Source of the DNA: Myxococcota bacterium
GTDB lineage: Bacteria > Myxococcota_A > Polyangia > Polyangiales > Houyiibacteriaceae
NCBI GenBank assembly: GCA_025453555.1
Contig: JALOQC010000020.1
Span: forward strand, 1 to 32,679
DNA length: 32,679 nucleotides
Direction of reading: 5' to 3'
Under the pieces are notes generated by a model. It worked only from the letters and a program-made list of their open reading frames with translations. It ran no database searches and had not been told where the DNA came from. Made by a program: the position numbers and the translations under genes. Below, piece by piece: positions 31,261 through 32,679 of the stretch. The number at the start of each line of letters is the position of its first letter. The stretch's first letter is position 1.

Positions 31261-32679
31261 ACCAAGACGACGACGATTTCGAGCTGGATCCGGATCTCGA
31301 CTCCGCGCTCGACGCGTGGGCGCAAGACTTCGAGCAGCAGGCGAAGGCCGAATCGGCCCCGATGCCGCAGGCGTCGGTGAAGTCGGCGCCACCGCCGCCG
31401 AAGCCCGCGCCCGTCGCCGCGAAGCCGAGCGAGGGTCGGCCTCGTCCGCTGTATCAGCCAGATCCCGAGCTCCTGCGTGGCCGCGAGGCGCCACGGCGCC
31501 CGGCACCTGCGGCTCCGCCTCCAGCCGCGCCTCCGCCGCAGGAGCGCTTTCCGTCGTTCGCGGACGACGACGACGAGATCGAGGAGTCGACGAAGATCGC
31601 GTCGATCCCCAAGGAGCTGATCGCGTCGCTGCAAGAGGTCGCCGCGGCGCGCGAAGCCAAGGAGCGCGCGGAGGCCGAAGCTCGCAAGCCCTCCGAGCCG
31701 AGGCCGGCGTCGACGAGGCCGCCACGCTCTCCGGTGCCCGGCATCGATCTCGATCTCGACGATCTCTTCGAGGGCCTCGACAAAGAGACGAACATCTCGG
31801 ATCTGCCCGCGCAGACCGCGCGCAAGGAGCCAGCCGCACAAGCCGCGCGGACTCCCGTTCCGCCGACCCCCGCCAGCGAACGCCCGCCGACGCCCGACGA
31901 GGTCGCCGCCGCGCAGTCGATCGAGTCGCTGGAGACCGACTTCCTGGACCCCTTCGCGGACTCCACGCCGGTGCCGACGGGTGACGTGCCGAGCGCCGAG
32001 CCGGAAGCACGCGCCGAAGCGCCGAAGCCGCTCCCGCCGCGTCCGATGCCCCCGACGCCCAAGGCGCTGCCGCCGCGCCCGGCCCCTCCGCTGGGGAAGG
32101 GACTGCCTCCGCGACCTGCGGTGCCGCCGTTGAAATCCCCCGCGGGCTGGAAGCCTCCCGCGCCGCCGCCTGGGCTCGGGCGCCCGAGCGCGGACGACGT
32201 GAGCACGCTGGAGCGTCCGCTCGACAGCGACGCGCGATCCGTGGAAGCCGCCGCGAGCGCGGCCGCCTCGGGCGCGGAACCCGCCGCACGAAAGCGAGAG
32301 AGCGACTTTCCGGATCTCGAATTCGACGAGCCCGTGGATCCGGGCGCCGCCCTCGACGAGCCTGCGGCAGAGCGCGCGTTCTTCGATGCACCTCTCGGTG
32401 CCCCCGGTGAGACCGACCCCGATGCGTCCGCTGCCGACGAGCTGGACGACCTCCTCGCGTCGGTCCCGCCTCCACCGACTGGCGCCTCGGTTGGCTCGGC
32501 GCCGAGCGAGGACGAGCCCGAGCTCGCCTTCGACGAGCCCAACGACGACGACGCGCCTGCGACGGCATCGCGACGCACGAGCGCGGACGACGACGAGCCC
32601 GAGCTCGCCTTCGACGAGCCCAACGACGACGACGCGCCTGCAACGGCATCGCGACGCACGAGCGCGGACGACGACGAGC
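31257..32679 (+). CDS. Acidic, proline-rich protein, runs off the right edge
   Basis: At least 474 residues; no stop before the window ends. GTG 31257 overlaps the TPR stop as GTGA, and the frame is open throughout. Part of it is overlapped by long minus-strand frames that look like artefacts. It begins with an acidic, possibly helical stretch (NQDDDDFELDPDLD, then ALDAWAQDFEQQ) and then alternates acidic blocks with Pro/Ala/Lys-rich linkers. LPPRP occurs three times within about 30 residues (near 32030-32120). A possible coiled segment (ELIASLQEVAAAREAKERAEAEAR) lies near 31615-31690. The right end has two copies of a 27-residue acidic unit (DEPELAFDEPNDDDAPATAS). It is probably disordered and may be a docking partner for the TPR protein (inference). 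Beyond the window it could contain a folded domain. Confidence 0.85.
   Translation, partial: MNQDDDDFELDPDLDSALDAWAQDFEQQAKAESAPMPQASVKSAPPPPKPAPVAAKPSEGRPRPLYQPDPELLRGREAPRRPAPAAPPPAAPPPQERFPSFADDDDEIEESTKIASIPKELIASLQEVAAAREAKERAEAEARKPSEPRPASTRPPRSPVPGIDLDLDDLFEGLDKETNISDLPAQTARKEPAAQAARTPVPPTPASERPPTPDEVAAAQSIESLETDFLDPFADSTPVPTGDVPSAEPEARAEAPKPLPPRPMPPTPKALPPRPAPPLGKGLPPRPAVPPLKSPAGWKPPAPPPGLGRPSADDVSTLERPLDSDARSVEAAASAAASGAEPAARKRESDFPDLEFDEPVDPGAALDEPAAERAFFDAPLGAPGETDPDASAADELDDLLASVPPPPTGASVGSAPSEDEPELAFDEPNDDDAPATASRRTSADDDEPELAFDEPNDDDAPATASRRTSADDDE
32511..32679 (+). repeat. 81-bp tandem repeat at the right edge
   Basis: A unit starting GACGAGCCCGAGCTCG begins at 32511 and again at 32592, with the first seven bases of a third copy at 32673. 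The two full copies differ at one base (GCG versus GCA, both Ala). The 27-codon period keeps the frame. The array continues out of the window. Confidence 0.93.

Noticed and set aside
27487-32649. A 1720-codon minus-strand frame opposite the TPR and acidic genes
   Set aside because: It crosses two plus-strand genes that overlap by GTGA, and is Arg-rich without motifs. The acidic gene beneath it has a clean frame and an in-frame 81-bp repeat.

Overview
The window is very GC-rich. Its gene content points to a myxobacterium (Myxococcota), most plausibly a Sandaracinaceae- or Polyangiales-like soil bacterium. The pointers are a MYXO-CTERM-type tail on a secreted metalloprotease, a Hanks-type kinase fused to an ATPase/TPR module, several lipoproteins including one with an Asp-Ala-Gly repeat linker, long TPR proteins and frequent GTG starts. 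The taxonomic call is inference; no rRNA or other marker gene is present. No phage, insertion sequence, CRISPR array or tRNA was seen.

Layout. 1-1873 (plus): the end of an unknown small gene, a hairpin-rich gap, a bacterioferritin with altered iron-site residues, and a FolB-cupin fusion. 1929-7918 (minus): a HEAT-repeat protein coupled to a PQQ-propeller/HEAT lipoprotein, an Rnk-type RNA polymerase regulator, a von Willebrand A lipoprotein whose C-terminus is broken by an apparent frameshift, and an M23 peptidase. 8000-12069: a 14-bp tandem array, then a 1320-residue Ser/Thr kinase with a degenerate cyclase-like region and an ATPase/TPR module. 12325-16058 (minus): the two halves of a heterodimeric ABC exporter with one degenerate ATP site. 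16325-18618 (minus): a coupled pair, an exported protein of unknown function and a matrixin-like metalloprotease. 18821-22354 (minus): a YhhQ-type queuosine-precursor transporter coupled to a TPR protein, and an HtrA-like protease. 22664-24897: a PP2C phosphatase (plus) facing a PLP aminotransferase (minus), with a second and different 14-bp array between them. 25108-32679 (plus): an Asp-Ala-Gly lipoprotein with a CBM9/DOMON-like domain, a 1619-residue TPR protein, and an acidic, proline-rich protein that runs off the window and carries a fresh 81-bp duplication.

Themes. Much of the coding capacity concerns the envelope or extracellular space (three lipoproteins, an M23 peptidase, HtrA, a matrixin, an ABC exporter) and signalling (Ser/Thr kinase, PP2C phosphatase, Rnk). 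At least four gene pairs overlap by four bases: three as GTGA and one as ATGA. No single island-like system was found. The features most worth following up are the TPR/acidic-protein pair, the bacterioferritin substitutions, the FolB-cupin fusion, the vWA frameshift and the two 14-bp-period arrays.
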